From NCBI RefSeq assembly GCF_024281235.1, contig NZ_JAHWXY010000005.1, positions 62,001 through 126,000 of the forward strand: 64,000 bases of DNA, read 5' to 3'. Each line of letters opens with the position of its first letter. The stretch's first letter is position 1. The notes under the pieces are model-generated. The model made no database searches and was not told the origin of the DNA. It worked only from the letters and a program-made list of their open reading frames with translations. The DNA comes from Shinella daejeonensis. Its GTDB lineage: Bacteria; Pseudomonadota; Alphaproteobacteria; Rhizobiales; Rhizobiaceae. A program made the position numbers and the translations under genes. Of this stretch, positions 9,355-18,483 are shown piece by piece.

Positions 9355-9689
9355 CCCTTGTCCTTAAGGTCTCGCCGGCCCGCGGCCGGCTGGTTTCCAT
9401 GGGCGATAGAAAGCAAATCCTACATTGCCGCGCCATAACCAATGCGACGCATTCAGTCTCCCCTTGTAACACATGCGACATGCCCCGGCGGCAAGGTTCC
9501 GTGAAAGGAACGGCGACCGGAAAATATCCGCCGGATCGGCGCGAGAAACGCTGGACTCGACATGGTCGATCTGATATCGGACGCGCCAATCGCCAAGCCT
9601 GTCGGGTTGGGTGAACGTGACCCATTTGCCTGGCGGCCTCACAGATTCGCACGGCTTACAACACAACTGAACAAAGGAACGGGATTCTC
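9355..9689. other. Intergenic region between soxB and rpsU
   Basis: 335 nt between divergent genes. I see no supportable ORF, tRNA or hairpin. It must hold the promoters of soxB (minus) and rpsU (plus). No GlxA-type or other operator could be assigned by eye. Confidence 0.5.
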
Positions 9690-9917
9690 GTGCAGGTACT
9701 TGTCCGCGACAACAACGTTGATCAGGCTCTCCGCGCTCTCAAAAAGAAGATGCAGCGCGAAGGTATTTTCCGCGAAATGAAGATGCGCGACTATTATGAG
9801 AAGCCGTCGCAGCGGCGCGCGCGCGAAAAGGCCGAGGCGGTCCGTCGCGTTCGCAAGCTGGCACGCAAGCGCGCCCAGCGCGAAGGCCTTATCGGCGGAC
9901 GTCCTGGCGCCCGTTGA
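9690..9917 (+). CDS. rpsU: 30S ribosomal protein S21, copy 1
   Basis: 75-residue S21 protein. The opening [18 protein letters not shown] and the basic tail rich in Arg and Lys are diagnostic. The start codon is GTG at 9690, preceded by AAAGGAACGGGA; no in-frame ATG exists upstream of the conserved N-terminus. A diverged second copy lies on the other strand at 18103-18348. S21 assists initiation on the 30S subunit. A strong terminator follows, so the gene is monocistronic. Confidence 0.97.
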   Translation: MQVLVRDNNVDQALRALKKKMQREGIFREMKMRDYYEKPSQRRAREKAEAVRRVRKLARKRAQREGLIGGRPGAR

Positions 9918-9953
9918 TCGGTCGTTTTTTCGACGTTTTCGGATGCAAAACCG

Positions 9954-9986
9954 GGCGGGGGCGATTTGATCGCCACCCGCCTTTTT
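9954..9986 (+). terminator. Rho-independent terminator of rpsU copy 1
   Basis: Stem GGCGGGGGCGAT with ATCGCCACCCGCC (one bulged A), 3-nt loop, followed by TTTTTG. It lies 37 nt after the rpsU stop, in the right polarity. Confidence 0.9.
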
Positions 9987-10051
9987 GTTATGACGCCGGG
10001 GTACGGTCGCCTTCACCGAAAAGGGCAAAGCGACCAGTTTGAGGACGACAT

Positions 10052-10945
10052 TTGGATATGGCAGCACTTTCCGGGATTTCCACCGAACGTTCGACCCCCT
10101 CGTTCGCGCCGGGAAAGTTGTGGCGTCCCTTCGCCGCCGCGGCCCTGACCGCCTGCATGGCGGGGCTGATCGCCGGCTGCCAGACGGCTGCACCTTCGAG
10201 CGATGTGCTCAAGGTCGAGCAGGCGCAGGGATCGCAGGAAAACATCGCCTCCCTGTCGTCTGTGATTTCCGCCAATCCGCAGGATCCCGAAGGCTATAAT
10301 GTCCGCGGCTCCGCCTATGGCCGCGCCGGCCAGTCACGCCGCGCGCTTGAGGACTTCAACAAGGCGATCTCGCTCAACCCGCGTTTTTATCAGGCCTATG
10401 CCAATCGCGCGCTGGTGCAGCGCAGTCTCGGCAGCCAGGCGGAGGCGCTGGCCGACTACAACATGGCGTTGCAGATCAATCCACGCTACGACGTCGCCTA
10501 TATCGGCCGGGGCAACCTCTATCGCCAGGCCGGGCAACTCGATGAAGCGTTCCGCGATTTCAACCGCGCGATCGAACTGGATACCACCGATCCCCGCGCC
10601 TACCACAATCGCGGTCTGATCCAGCAGGCGCGAAGGCAGCATGCCCAGGCCATCGAGGATTTCTCCAAGGCCATCTCATTGTCCGCGAACTCGCCCGAGC
10701 CCTATAACGGACGCGGCCTTTCCTATGCCGCACTGGGCGACGACGACAATGCCTTCTCGGATTTCAACACCGCCATCTCGCTGAACAACAAGATCGCCGA
10801 ATCCTGGGCCAATCAGGCGCTGATCTACGAGCGACGCGGCGACATGACGCGCGCCGCCCGCTCCTATTCGCAGGCGCAGCGGCTTGATCCCAATTACAAG
10901 CCGGCCAAGGACGGCCTTGCCCGCACGCGCGGCAAGACGGCCTGA
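10052..10945 (+). CDS. TPR-repeat lipoprotein
   Basis: 297 residues. A long basic N-region and hydrophobic stretch end in the lipobox LIAGC at about residues 39-43, so the mature protein is a lipoprotein. Five to six tetratricopeptide repeats follow from about residue 75, each with the pattern DPEGYNVRGSAYGRAGQ or DPRAYHNRGLIQQARRQ. TPR lipoproteins of this size (NlpI-like) act as scaffolds for envelope enzymes; which partner is used cannot be told. The start could be TTG 10052 (GAGGA spaced 7 nt) or ATG 10058. No operon partner. Confidence 0.88.
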   Translation: MDMAALSGISTERSTPSFAPGKLWRPFAAAALTACMAGLIAGCQTAAPSSDVLKVEQAQGSQENIASLSSVISANPQDPEGYNVRGSAYGRAGQSRRALEDFNKAISLNPRFYQAYANRALVQRSLGSQAEALADYNMALQINPRYDVAYIGRGNLYRQAGQLDEAFRDFNRAIELDTTDPRAYHNRGLIQQARRQHAQAIEDFSKAISLSANSPEPYNGRGLSYAALGDDDNAFSDFNTAISLNNKIAESWANQALIYERRGDMTRAARSYSQAQRLDPNYKPAKDGLARTRGKTA

Positions 10946-10981
10946 TCCTTCAACGCAACCGATCGTTCCCGAAAGCGCCCT

Positions 10982-11003
10982 CCCCCGCGTGCCAATGCGG
11001 GGG
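10982..11003. terminator. Hairpin between convergent genes
   Basis: CCCCCGC pairs with GCGGGGG around an 8-nt loop. It sits between the stops of the TPR lipoprotein and the convergent kinase gene. There is no T-run on either side, so it is a weak or bidirectional terminator at best. Confidence 0.45.
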
Positions 11004-11009
11004 GATTGC

Positions 11010-12641
11010 CTATCGGATTTCCCGCCCCAGCGACTGGAGCCTGGTGAACGCCTCATAGCGCCGGGCGTGCAGCGCGGCGATCCCGCCAGCGGCCGGTTCG
11101 TAGCGGCGGTCAACGGCGGAAAGAGCGGCCATCGCCGCCCGTACGTCCGCGAATGCGCCGGCCGCCACGCTGCCGAGGATGGCAGCCCCGAGCAACACGG
11201 GCTCCTCGCAAGCCGTCGAAAGCACCGGCTTGCCGGTGGCGTCGGCCAGCAACTGGCGAATCAGATCCAGCTGGCCCGCCCCGCCGCTGATAGCGATCGT
11301 ATCGACCGGCGCACCGGCCTTTTCCTGCGTTTCGACGATCTGCCTGAGACCGTAGCCGATACCGCAGAGCCCGGCGATATAAAGCGCAACGAGATTATCG
11401 ATATCGCGCTCCATGCCGAGGCCGGCGACGATGGCGCGCGCCTGCGGATCGGCGAAGGGCGCGCGATTACCGAGGAATTCGGGAACGACGTGCAAGCCCT
11501 CGGCAAGCGCCGCCACCCCTGAAAGGGTCGTAGCCTTCTGCGTGGCGAGCCCGGCGAGCAGGAGCGTCAGCGGCACTTTCTCCGTCTTCGCCCGCGCCTC
11601 GGCCTCCGCCGCAGCCGGGTGGAAGGACAGCAATTGATCGATCGCGGCCCCCGCCGCCGACTGGCCGCCCTCGTTGAGCCACATGCCCGGAACCATCGCC
11701 GAATAATAGGGACCCCAGACACCCGGCACGAACACCGGCTCGCGCGTGGAGGTCATCGTGCACGACGAGGTGCCGAAGACATAACCGAGCGTATTCTCAG
11801 GCGGCCCGTCCACCCCGACAGTTCCGATCCCGCCCGCATGGGCGTCGATCATGCCGGCGGCGACGGGTGTACCCGCCGCTAGCCCGAGTTCGCCCGCTGC
11901 CGCCTCGGTCAGACCGGCGCCAAGTGCGGCGCCCGGCTCGACGACTGTCTGGCCGATGCGGGCAAATCCCTCGTCCGCGAGAATCCCGAGACCGACGGCA
12001 TGGAAATAGGCGGGATCCCACCGCTTCTCATGGGCGAGATACGTCCATTTGCAGGTCACCGTGCAGGTCGAACGCGAAAGGTCGCCGGTGGCGCGCCAGG
12101 TGAGAAAGTCGGCAAGGTCGAAAAACTGCCAGGCGGCATCGAAGACCTGCGGCCGGTTTTCCCGCAGCCAGAGAAGCTTCGGCGTCTCCATTTCCGGCGA
12201 AATCCGGCCGCCGACATAGCGCAGGACGGCGTGTCCGCCGGCATTGATCCGCTCGGCCTGCTCCACCGCGCGGTGATCCATCCAGACGATGATATCGCGC
12301 GCGGGATCTTCCGAAGGGCCGACCGGCAGGGACGCGCCGTCCGGCCCCAGAACGACGAGCGAACAGGTTGCATCGAAGCCGAGACCGGCGACCCTTGCCG
12401 GATCGATCTCCGCGCTCGCGACCGCATCGCGGACGGCGTCGCAGACGGCGGACCAGATCTGCGTGCTCGACTGCTCGACGATGGACCCTGCCTCCCGGAA
12501 CAGCGCGATGTCGCGTTTGGCCGATGCCAGCATCCGTCCGGTGGAATCGAAGACCCCGGCCCGGGCGCTGCCGGTTCCGACATCGACGCCGATGAAATAG
12601 CCTTCGCCACGCACGGGGCGTGCGGAAACGGAATTGGTCAT
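11010..12641 (-). CDS. rbtK: FGGY carbohydrate kinase, probable D-ribulokinase
   Basis: 543 residues. FGGY kinases phosphorylate sugars with ATP; the opening YFIGVDVGTGSARAGVF, then FDATCSLVVLG and IVWMDHRAVEQAERI, place it in the ribulokinase branch. GMIDAHAGGIG and the C-terminal glycine-rich AISGGAGQLDLIRQ are the sugar and ATP segments. It is the last gene of an operon with an importer and a close relative of Klebsiella ribitol dehydrogenase, so D-ribulose made by that enzyme is the expected substrate, giving D-ribulose-5-phosphate for the pentose pathway. Specificity is inferred from context; a related pentulose is possible. Confidence 0.78.
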   Translation of the reverse strand: MTNSVSARPVRGEGYFIGVDVGTGSARAGVFDSTGRMLASAKRDIALFREAGSIVEQSSTQIWSAVCDAVRDAVASAEIDPARVAGLGFDATCSLVVLGPDGASLPVGPSEDPARDIIVWMDHRAVEQAERINAGGHAVLRYVGGRISPEMETPKLLWLRENRPQVFDAAWQFFDLADFLTWRATGDLSRSTCTVTCKWTYLAHEKRWDPAYFHAVGLGILADEGFARIGQTVVEPGAALGAGLTEAAAGELGLAAGTPVAAGMIDAHAGGIGTVGVDGPPENTLGYVFGTSSCTMTSTREPVFVPGVWGPYYSAMVPGMWLNEGGQSAAGAAIDQLLSFHPAAAEAEARAKTEKVPLTLLLAGLATQKATTLSGVAALAEGLHVVPEFLGNRAPFADPQARAIVAGLGMERDIDNLVALYIAGLCGIGYGLRQIVETQEKAGAPVDTIAISGGAGQLDLIRQLLADATGKPVLSTACEEPVLLGAAILGSVAAGAFADVRAAMAALSAVDRRYEPAAGGIAALHARRYEAFTRLQSLGREIR

Positions 12642-12706
12642 GGTTTTACCGCCTGCACTTAAGGATGTTGTCGGCGCGCGGCGTCATGCCGCCCGCCCGG
12701 CCCGGC

Positions 12707-13435
12707 TCACAGGTCGACGCTGTTGGGCAGAATCACCAGATCGCGAACCGTGACATTGCGCGGCCGCGTCAGCATGAAGAGCACCGCATCGGCGACTTCC
12801 TTCGGCTGCATCAGGCTGCCGTTGGCGAGCGCCTCATCCATCTTCTCCTTCGGCCAGTCGTCGAGAAGAGCCGTGACCACTGGCCCCGGCAAGACCGCGC
12901 CGACACGCACACCGTGCTGCGCCACCTGCCGCCGGGTACTGTGCACGAAGGCCTGCACCGCGAATTTCGAAGCCGTATAGATCGGCTCCCATACGACGGG
13001 AACGACACCGGCGATCGAACTGGTGAAGAGGATATCCCCCGTCTTCTTTTCGATCATATGGGGCAGCACCGCATGGACGGTGCGGAAGGCCGCGTTGATA
13101 TTGAGGTTCAGCATGCGGTCCCAGGCGTCCGGATCGCCCTCCGCCACCGCGCCGCCGATATAGGCGCCGGCGTTGGCATGGAAGATGTCGAGCCCGCCGG
13201 CGATGTCGAGGATACGCGGCAACATGCCGGAAACCTCGGCCGGCTTCAGGAGATCGACGACGAGCGGCAGGGCGTTCGGGCCGAGTTCCCGGCAAAGCTG
13301 TTCCAGCCTGTCCTGCGCCCGATCGACGAGCACGACCTTCGCGCCCTCACCGATGAGGGTCCGCGCGCATTCGAGACCGATGCCGGAGGCGGCGCCGGTT
13401 ATGGCGGCAATCTTGCCTTTCATGAGGTCAGCCAT
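12707..13435 (-). CDS. rbtD: Ribitol 2-dehydrogenase (SDR family)
   Basis: 242-residue short-chain dehydrogenase that oxidises ribitol to D-ribulose with NAD. Cofactor motif TGAASGIG is near residue 14; catalytic Ser is in TSSIAGVVP and the YxxxK motif is YTASK. The segments [16 protein letters not shown] and [15 protein letters not shown], and the end VILPNSVDL, are, from memory, nearly the same as in enterobacterial ribitol dehydrogenase, which is unusually specific for an SDR. Start ATG 13435 has GGAG 9 nt upstream. It lies 25 nt after the permease and 65 nt before the kinase. Confidence 0.85.
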   Translation of the reverse strand: MADLMKGKIAAITGAASGIGLECARTLIGEGAKVVLVDRAQDRLEQLCRELGPNALPLVVDLLKPAEVSGMLPRILDIAGGLDIFHANAGAYIGGAVAEGDPDAWDRMLNLNINAAFRTVHAVLPHMIEKKTGDILFTSSIAGVVPVVWEPIYTASKFAVQAFVHSTRRQVAQHGVRVGAVLPGPVVTALLDDWPKEKMDEALANGSLMQPKEVADAVLFMLTRPRNVTVRDLVILPNSVDL

Positions 13436-13460
13436 ATTCAAAACTCCATTCCGGTATCTG

Positions 13461-14714
13461 TCAGGCGCGGCCGTGGCTGACACGGGAGCGACGGGCAAGC
13501 GAATCGACGATGACCGCGATGGCGAGGACGCCGCCGGTGATCATATAGCGCAGAGACGAACTCAGGTTCAGCAGCGTGAGGCCGTTGGAGATCGCCTGGA
13601 TGACGATGATGCCGAGCAGTGCCGAATAGGCGCTGCCGCGCCCGCCGAAAAGGCTGGTGCCGCCGATGACCGCCGCGGCGATCGCATTGAGATTGACGTC
13701 GCCCGCGCCGGCCTGCTGGCTGGACGAGGCGAGCCGTGACGCCGAGAGAACGCCGCCCAGCGCCGCCAGCGTCGAACACAGCACGAAGGCGCTGGTGTAG
13801 ATACGGCGGACATTGATGCCGGAACGTCGCGCGGCCTCCTTGTTGCCGCCGACGGCGAACATCGAGCGGCCCCATTTGGTGCGGGTCAGCGCATAATTGA
13901 GCACCACCGCCAGTCCGACGAAAAGCGCGAACATCCACGGAACGCCCCGGCCGAGATTGAGATAGAAGACCGCGATTTCCAGCGCGATCGTCAGCACGGC
14001 GGCCTTGAGGATCAAGGCCCGCATCGGCTGGGCGGAAAGATTTGCCGCGAGGCGCTGGCGGCGGGTGCGTATACCCTTGCCGACCATGATCAGTCCCGGC
14101 AAAAGCACCAGCGTATGCGACAGCCAGTCGGGCATGATCTGGATCTGGCCGAAACGGACAAGCGAGGAGGCATAGGGCAGATTGATGGAGCCGGACGGCC
14201 CGAGAATATAAAGCTGCATGCCGAGCAGCGCCAGCAAGCCGGCCAGTGTCGCCACGAAGCTCGGCATGCCGAGCCGGTTGTAAAGGGCCGCATAGAGCAG
14301 GCCGACGCAAACGCCGGACAATAGCGCCGCAAGGATCGCGCCGGCGACCGGCCAGCCCGTGTTGACCCAAAGCACGCCGACGATGGCGGAGGCGAGCCCG
14401 CTCATCGAGCCGACGGAAAGGTCGATCTCGCCGAGCACCAGCACGCAGACGATGCCGAGTGCGATGACGCCGACGGTCGCGCAGTCGAACAGCAGGTTCA
14501 CCAGGTTGTTGGGCGCGAGGAAGACGGGATTGAGGGTCGAGAAGACAACCGAAATGACGACAAGGCCAACGGCGACCGGCAGCATTCCCAGATCGCCGGA
14601 ACGCACCCGGAGGAAGAAACCCTTCGCCATGGCGGCAAGACTGTCGTCGTGACGGACCCGCTCATCGCTGCGGTCGAGCGTCGGCTGCGGAGTGCCGGAA
14701 GGATTCTGGTTCAT
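13461..14714 (-). CDS. ABC sugar/polyol importer permease (ribitol operon)
   Basis: 417-residue inner-membrane permease of the CUT2 type (RbsC/XylH/FrcC-like), with about ten predicted hydrophobic segments. The family loop [15 protein letters not shown] near residue 92 and [21 protein letters not shown] near the C-terminus are clear. Its ATG overlaps the ATPase stop in an ATGA. It is longer than RbsC (about 320 residues) and closer in size to XylH. By operon context it imports ribitol. Confidence 0.87.
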   Translation of the reverse strand: MNQNPSGTPQPTLDRSDERVRHDDSLAAMAKGFFLRVRSGDLGMLPVAVGLVVISVVFSTLNPVFLAPNNLVNLLFDCATVGVIALGIVCVLVLGEIDLSVGSMSGLASAIVGVLWVNTGWPVAGAILAALLSGVCVGLLYAALYNRLGMPSFVATLAGLLALLGMQLYILGPSGSINLPYASSLVRFGQIQIMPDWLSHTLVLLPGLIMVGKGIRTRRQRLAANLSAQPMRALILKAAVLTIALEIAVFYLNLGRGVPWMFALFVGLAVVLNYALTRTKWGRSMFAVGGNKEAARRSGINVRRIYTSAFVLCSTLAALGGVLSASRLASSSQQAGAGDVNLNAIAAAVIGGTSLFGGRGSAYSALLGIIVIQAISNGLTLLNLSSSLRYMITGGVLAIAVIVDSLARRSRVSHGRA

Positions 14715-15532
14715 GGGGCTCCTCCATTGTTATCGTGGGCATGGCCGGCCTTGCGCTCCAGCCGACGCGACACAGAATTGTCCGTCGCGCCCGTGATGGC
14801 CGAGACAAGCTCCTGACTGGAGGAATCGGGCAGGAAAACGCCGTTGTTCCGCCCGAGCCGAAGCACGACGATACGGTCGGCGACAGCGCGTACATCTTCC
14901 ATATTGTGGCTGATGATGATCACCCCGAGGCCGCGTTCGCGCACCCGTTCGATCAGGTTCAGCACCTCCGCCGTCTGCGCGACGCCGAGCGCCGCGGTCG
15001 GCTCGTCCAGCATGATCACCTTGGGATCGAGCAACAGCGAGCGGGCGATGGCGACCGTCTGGCGCTGGCCGCCGGAAAGCGAGGCCACGGGCTCGCGGAC
15101 GGAGGGGATGCGCGCGGCAAGCTCGCGCAGGAGCGTCCAGGCCCGCACCTCCATGGCGACCTCGTCCAGCGCCCAGGGGGTCAATTCGTGACCGAGAAAG
15201 AGGTTGGCGACCACGTCGAGGTTTTCGCACAGCGCCAGATCCTGGAACACGGTGGCGATGCCGAGTTCCAGCGCCTTTGCCGGATTATCGAGCGACACCG
15301 GCTTGCCGCAGAACTCGATGCTGCCGGCGGAAGGCTGGTGCACGCCGGCAAGCACCTTGACCAGCGTCGATTTGCCGGCGCCGTTGTCGCCGACCAGCGC
15401 AACCACTTCGCCCGGGTTCACGTCGAGTTCGATATCCGTCAAGGCGGATACGGCGCCGAAATTCTTGGAGATGCCGCGAAGACGCAGCACCGGCTCCCGT
15501 TCCGCGGAAGCGCTTTGAAGCGTGGCTGTCAT
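14711..15532 (-). CDS. ABC sugar/polyol importer ATPase (ribitol operon)
   Basis: 273 residues with a single nucleotide-binding domain, as in FrcA, rather than the double domain of RbsA. Walker A GDNGAGKST, signature SLSGGQRQ and Walker B KVIMLDEPTAA are present, with the His switch in IISHNMED. The start ATG 15532 has a GGTCGGTGG site; a longer in-frame start at 15637 would overlap the binding-protein gene. It energises the permease encoded by the next gene. Confidence 0.88.
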   Translation of the reverse strand: MTATLQSASAEREPVLRLRGISKNFGAVSALTDIELDVNPGEVVALVGDNGAGKSTLVKVLAGVHQPSAGSIEFCGKPVSLDNPAKALELGIATVFQDLALCENLDVVANLFLGHELTPWALDEVAMEVRAWTLLRELAARIPSVREPVASLSGGQRQTVAIARSLLLDPKVIMLDEPTAALGVAQTAEVLNLIERVRERGLGVIIISHNMEDVRAVADRIVVLRLGRNNGVFLPDSSSQELVSAITGATDNSVSRRLERKAGHAHDNNGGAP

Positions 15533-15599
15533 ATCCACCGACCTTTTCAACTGAGCGGGATGCCCGGCCGTGCGAGAGCGGCCGGGCACGGGAATGACA

Positions 15600-16646
15600 T
15601 CAGTTGATGATGCCCAGCTTTTTGCAGCCGTCAGCATATTCGCCGGTGCAGACTTCGTCAGGCGTGTTGATGCCCTTGTCGAAGATCTCGGCCTTGATGT
15701 TTTCCGCCGTGACCACCGCCGGGACGAAGAGCTGCGAGGGCGTGTCGTAAAGCGTATGGGTCGCCTCCGGCGTTTCGCCCTTCAGCAATTGCACGGCGAC
15801 GTTCGCCGCCGCGGCCGCGACGATTTCGGAAGGCTTGGAGATCGTGTTGTACTGATCGCCCGAAATGATGAGCTGGAGCGCCGCGATGGTCGCGTCATTG
15901 CCGGTGACAGGCGGCATCTCCTTGACGCCGGCCGCCTTCAGCGCCGCGATGGCGCCGCCTGCGGTGCCGTCATTGGCGGCGACGATCCCCTTGATCTCGT
16001 CGCCGAAACGAGTGATCTGGCCGGCTGCCCATTCCTGCGCCTTCGGCGGCGCCCAGTCCGGCGTGTCGAACTCGGCCAAGGTCTTGTAGGCCGATGCGTC
16101 GAGCGCGGAATCGATGCCGTCGCGGATGAGACCGGCGGCCGCATCGGTCGGCGAGCCGTTGATCTGCAACACGCCGGAACCATCCGGCACGCCCGTTGCC
16201 TTCAGATGATCGACGAGCGATTGCGCAATGGCCCGGCCAATGCCCTCATTGTCGAAGGAAACATAATAGTCGGCCGGCTTGTCGGGGATCGGACGGTCAT
16301 AGGCGATGACCTTGACGTCCTGCGACTGGGCGATCTCGACCAGAGCGGCGGCGGCCGCGGAATCGACCGGATCAAGCACGACGATCTTCGCGCCCTGGGC
16401 GATGACCGAGTTGAACTGCTGCTGTTGCAGCGCCACATCCGCATTGGCGTTCTGGTAGATGACCGTGCAGCTTGCGCAGAGTTTTTCCATCTCGGCCTTG
16501 AAGCCCGGATAGTCGTGCTGCTCATAGCGGGTCGAAGCCTGGTCAGGCATCAGGAAGGCGACGGTCGCGGCATCCTGCGCCATCGCCGCACCGCCGAGCG
16601 ACACGGCCAGGCCGGTCGTGGCGAGCAAATAGGTAAGCGTCTTCAT
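15600..16646 (-). CDS. ABC sugar/polyol-binding protein (ribitol operon)
   Basis: 348-residue periplasmic binding protein of the XylF/RbsB class. It has a Sec signal peptide ending in GGAAMA at about residue 22; the mature protein opens with TVAFLMPDQASTRYE. The block IVVLDPVDSAAAAALVEIA and the hinge segment AANDGTAGGAIAALKAAG are typical. The ATG at 16646 is preceded by GGAGGAA; an upstream in-frame ATG at 16898 is rejected because it crosses the operator region. It is the first gene of the minus-strand operon, diverging from a LacI gene. Ribitol is the inferred ligand. Confidence 0.87.
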   Translation of the reverse strand: MKTLTYLLATTGLAVSLGGAAMAQDAATVAFLMPDQASTRYEQHDYPGFKAEMEKLCASCTVIYQNANADVALQQQQFNSVIAQGAKIVVLDPVDSAAAAALVEIAQSQDVKVIAYDRPIPDKPADYYVSFDNEGIGRAIAQSLVDHLKATGVPDGSGVLQINGSPTDAAAGLIRDGIDSALDASAYKTLAEFDTPDWAPPKAQEWAAGQITRFGDEIKGIVAANDGTAGGAIAALKAAGVKEMPPVTGNDATIAALQLIISGDQYNTISKPSEIVAAAAANVAVQLLKGETPEATHTLYDTPSQLFVPAVVTAENIKAEIFDKGINTPDEVCTGEYADGCKKLGIIN

Positions 16647-16832
16647 TGGTTTCCTCCACAAACGATTTAGGCCGGCGCGTTGCGCTTTCGAAAGATGACG
16701 TCCAGACCGGATTGGCGTTCGCCCTGTCTCCACAGGACCGATGAGATCGCCCGTCGCAGCTTGCGCCACCACGTCGTCCACTCCGCTTTCCGATCCGACT
16801 CCTCCCTGAGTCAGCTTCGCTATGCTGGCGAC

Positions 16833-16868
16833 TTCATCGATTGAGCAAGACTGCTCAATCGATGAAGC
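16833..16868. promoter_or_regulatory. 36-bp perfect palindrome, candidate operator
   Basis: The 16-nt arm CTTCATCGATTGAGCA is repeated in exact inverse after a 4-nt spacer (AGAC). It lies between the divergent ribitol operon (start 16646) and the LacI gene (start 16927), 58 nt before the latter. The core TTGAGC-GCTCAA has the size of a LacI-family operator but the symmetry is twice as long. It is not followed by a T-run on either strand, so a terminator is unlikely. Confidence 0.7.
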
Positions 16869-16926
16869 AGAATTGCCACTTATCGCCATTGGTGTCAAGG
16901 TGACGCGCGAAAGCGGAGAGTAAGTA

Positions 16927-17946
16927 GTGAAACGTGCGACCCAGGCGAAAAGAACGACAATCTACGATCTGGCGGAACTGGCCGGCACCTCCGCCAGCGC
17001 GGTCAGCGCCGTGCTCAACGGGAACTGGAGGAAGCGGCGCATCAGCAGCCAGCTTGCCGAGCGTATCACCCGCCTTGCCGAGGAACAGGGCTATGCCCTC
17101 AACATGCAGGCAAGCGTGCTGCGCCGCGAGCGCTCCAAGATCATCGGGATGATCGTGCCCAAATACGACAACCGGTATTTTGGCTCGATCGTCGAGCAAT
17201 TCGAGACGCTGGCGCGCAAGAGGGGACTGTTTCCCATCGTCACCTGCACCCGGCGCGACCCGGAACTGGAGATCGAGGCGGCGCGCGCCATGCTGTCCTA
17301 TCAGGTCGATTGCCTGATCGCGACCGGCGCGACCGATCCGGACCGCATCGGCGACTTATGCGGCGCAGCCGGCGTGCGGACCGTCAATCTGGATCTGCCA
17401 GGCTCGTGCGCGCCCTCGGTGATCTCCGACAATTTCGGCGGCGCGCTGGAATTGACGCGCCGGGTGCTGGCCAATTGTGAAAAGGAATTCGGCGAACGCT
17501 TCCCGCTTCTGTTCATCGGCGGGCGCGGTACGGACCACAATACGTCGGAACGTATCCGTGGCTTTCGCGCCGCCCATGCCGAGGCGAACGTCGAAGTCGA
17601 CGAGACCCTTATCCTGCCTTGCGGCTACGCGCCGGAAAAGGCGGAAAGCGCCATGCAGCAGCTTGCCGAAGGCGGCCCTGCCCTGCCGCGAGGCATGTTC
17701 GTCAACTCCACCATCTCGCTGGAAGGCGTCATGCGCTGGGTCCGCCGGTCCGGCCATTATGCCAAGGGCGTGCCGCACCTCGGCTGCTTCGACTGGGACC
17801 CCTTCGTGGCGATGCTCGGCGACCATATCGAAATGGTCCGCCAGGACGTGCCGGGCATGCTTCACGCGGTATTCGAGATTATCGATTCGGGAACCGCGGA
17901 GCCGAAAGTCGTGCACATTCCGCCCATCGTCGAAAAAATCGGCTGA
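16927..17946 (+). CDS. LacI-family transcriptional regulator of the ribitol operon
   Basis: 339 residues. The N-terminal helix-turn-helix reads TIYDLAELAGTSASAVSAVLNG (shown in the first 35 residues) and is followed by a periplasmic-binding-protein-like effector domain. The start is GTG at 16927 with GGAGAG 8 nt upstream. It is transcribed away from the importer-dehydrogenase-kinase operon, so repression of that operon with ribitol or ribulose as inducer is the natural reading. The HTH has Lys-Arg-rich flanks (WRKRRIS) instead of the usual short turn. Confidence 0.85.
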   Translation: MKRATQAKRTTIYDLAELAGTSASAVSAVLNGNWRKRRISSQLAERITRLAEEQGYALNMQASVLRRERSKIIGMIVPKYDNRYFGSIVEQFETLARKRGLFPIVTCTRRDPELEIEAARAMLSYQVDCLIATGATDPDRIGDLCGAAGVRTVNLDLPGSCAPSVISDNFGGALELTRRVLANCEKEFGERFPLLFIGGRGTDHNTSERIRGFRAAHAEANVEVDETLILPCGYAPEKAESAMQQLAEGGPALPRGMFVNSTISLEGVMRWVRRSGHYAKGVPHLGCFDWDPFVAMLGDHIEMVRQDVPGMLHAVFEIIDSGTAEPKVVHIPPIVEKIG

Positions 17947-18102
17947 GCGGCGACCGGCTTTTCCGGACAGGCTTTTCCCTGATCGCAGCAGTTATCCTGG
18001 TCGGCCTGTGACGGCGCGCCGAACGGAGCGTCACGGATTGAAGGAGAGCCGTGACCAGCCCAAAGCCGACGAATGGCGGGGGCCGGCCACGCAAGTCATC
18101 CG

Positions 18103-18348
18103 TCAGCCGGCCCGGCGCGCGATGACGCGCTTCTTCGGACCCGGGATCAGGCCTTCCCGCTGCGCTTTCTTCCGGGCGGCCTTCCGCGCACGGCGGATCG
18201 CCTCAGCCTTTTCGCGGGCGCGCCGCTCAGAAGGCTTCTCGTAGCTCCGGCGCATCTTCATCTCCCGGAAGGTGCCTTCGCGCTGCAACTTCTTCTTCAG
18301 AACACGAAGAGCCTGATCGACATTGTTGTCCTTGACGAATACCTGCAA
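18103..18348 (-). CDS. rpsU: 30S ribosomal protein S21, copy 2
   Basis: 81 residues, starting from a TTG at 18348 that follows GGAG 8 nt away; it aligns from the first residue with the S21 family ([19 protein letters not shown]). An ATG further up (18495) would add 49 residues that cross a terminator and is rejected. It differs from copy 1 by Phe for Leu at position 4 and a longer basic tail ([13 protein letters not shown]). The 3' end overlaps an inverted repeat (GGGCCGGC, 18080-18113) that may help termination. Confidence 0.93.
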   Translation of the reverse strand: MQVFVKDNNVDQALRVLKKKLQREGTFREMKMRRSYEKPSERRAREKAEAIRRARKAARKKAQREGLIPGPKKRVIARRAG

Positions 18349-18457
18349 ATCAATTCTCCAATCTATTGAAAGCTCATGGTCTTTCAAGTTCGACGCCATG
18401 AAGGCGCCATGTTTTCGAAACCGTCTCGTGCGTTGCTCCCATCTGTCCGGCAACAAC

Positions 18458-18483
18458 AAAAAGGCCGGGAGCGGAACCCGGCC
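18458..18483 (-). terminator. Rho-independent terminator upstream of rpsU copy 2
   Basis: GGCCGGG pairs with CCCGGCC around a 7-nt loop; on the minus strand it is followed by TTTTTG. It would end transcripts coming from the DctQM/small membrane protein genes and isolates rpsU, whose promoter must then lie in 18349-18457. Confidence 0.75.

Noticed and set aside
13438-14370. 310-codon frame overlapping the ribitol permease in another frame
   Set aside because: Rich in Arg, His and Pro with no hydrophobic pattern; a shadow of the GC-rich permease gene, which has all family motifs.
18080-18113. Terminator at the end of rpsU copy 2
   Set aside because: GGGCCGGC arms are perfect but part of the stem is coding and no T-run follows on the minus strand; noted only within the gene entry.
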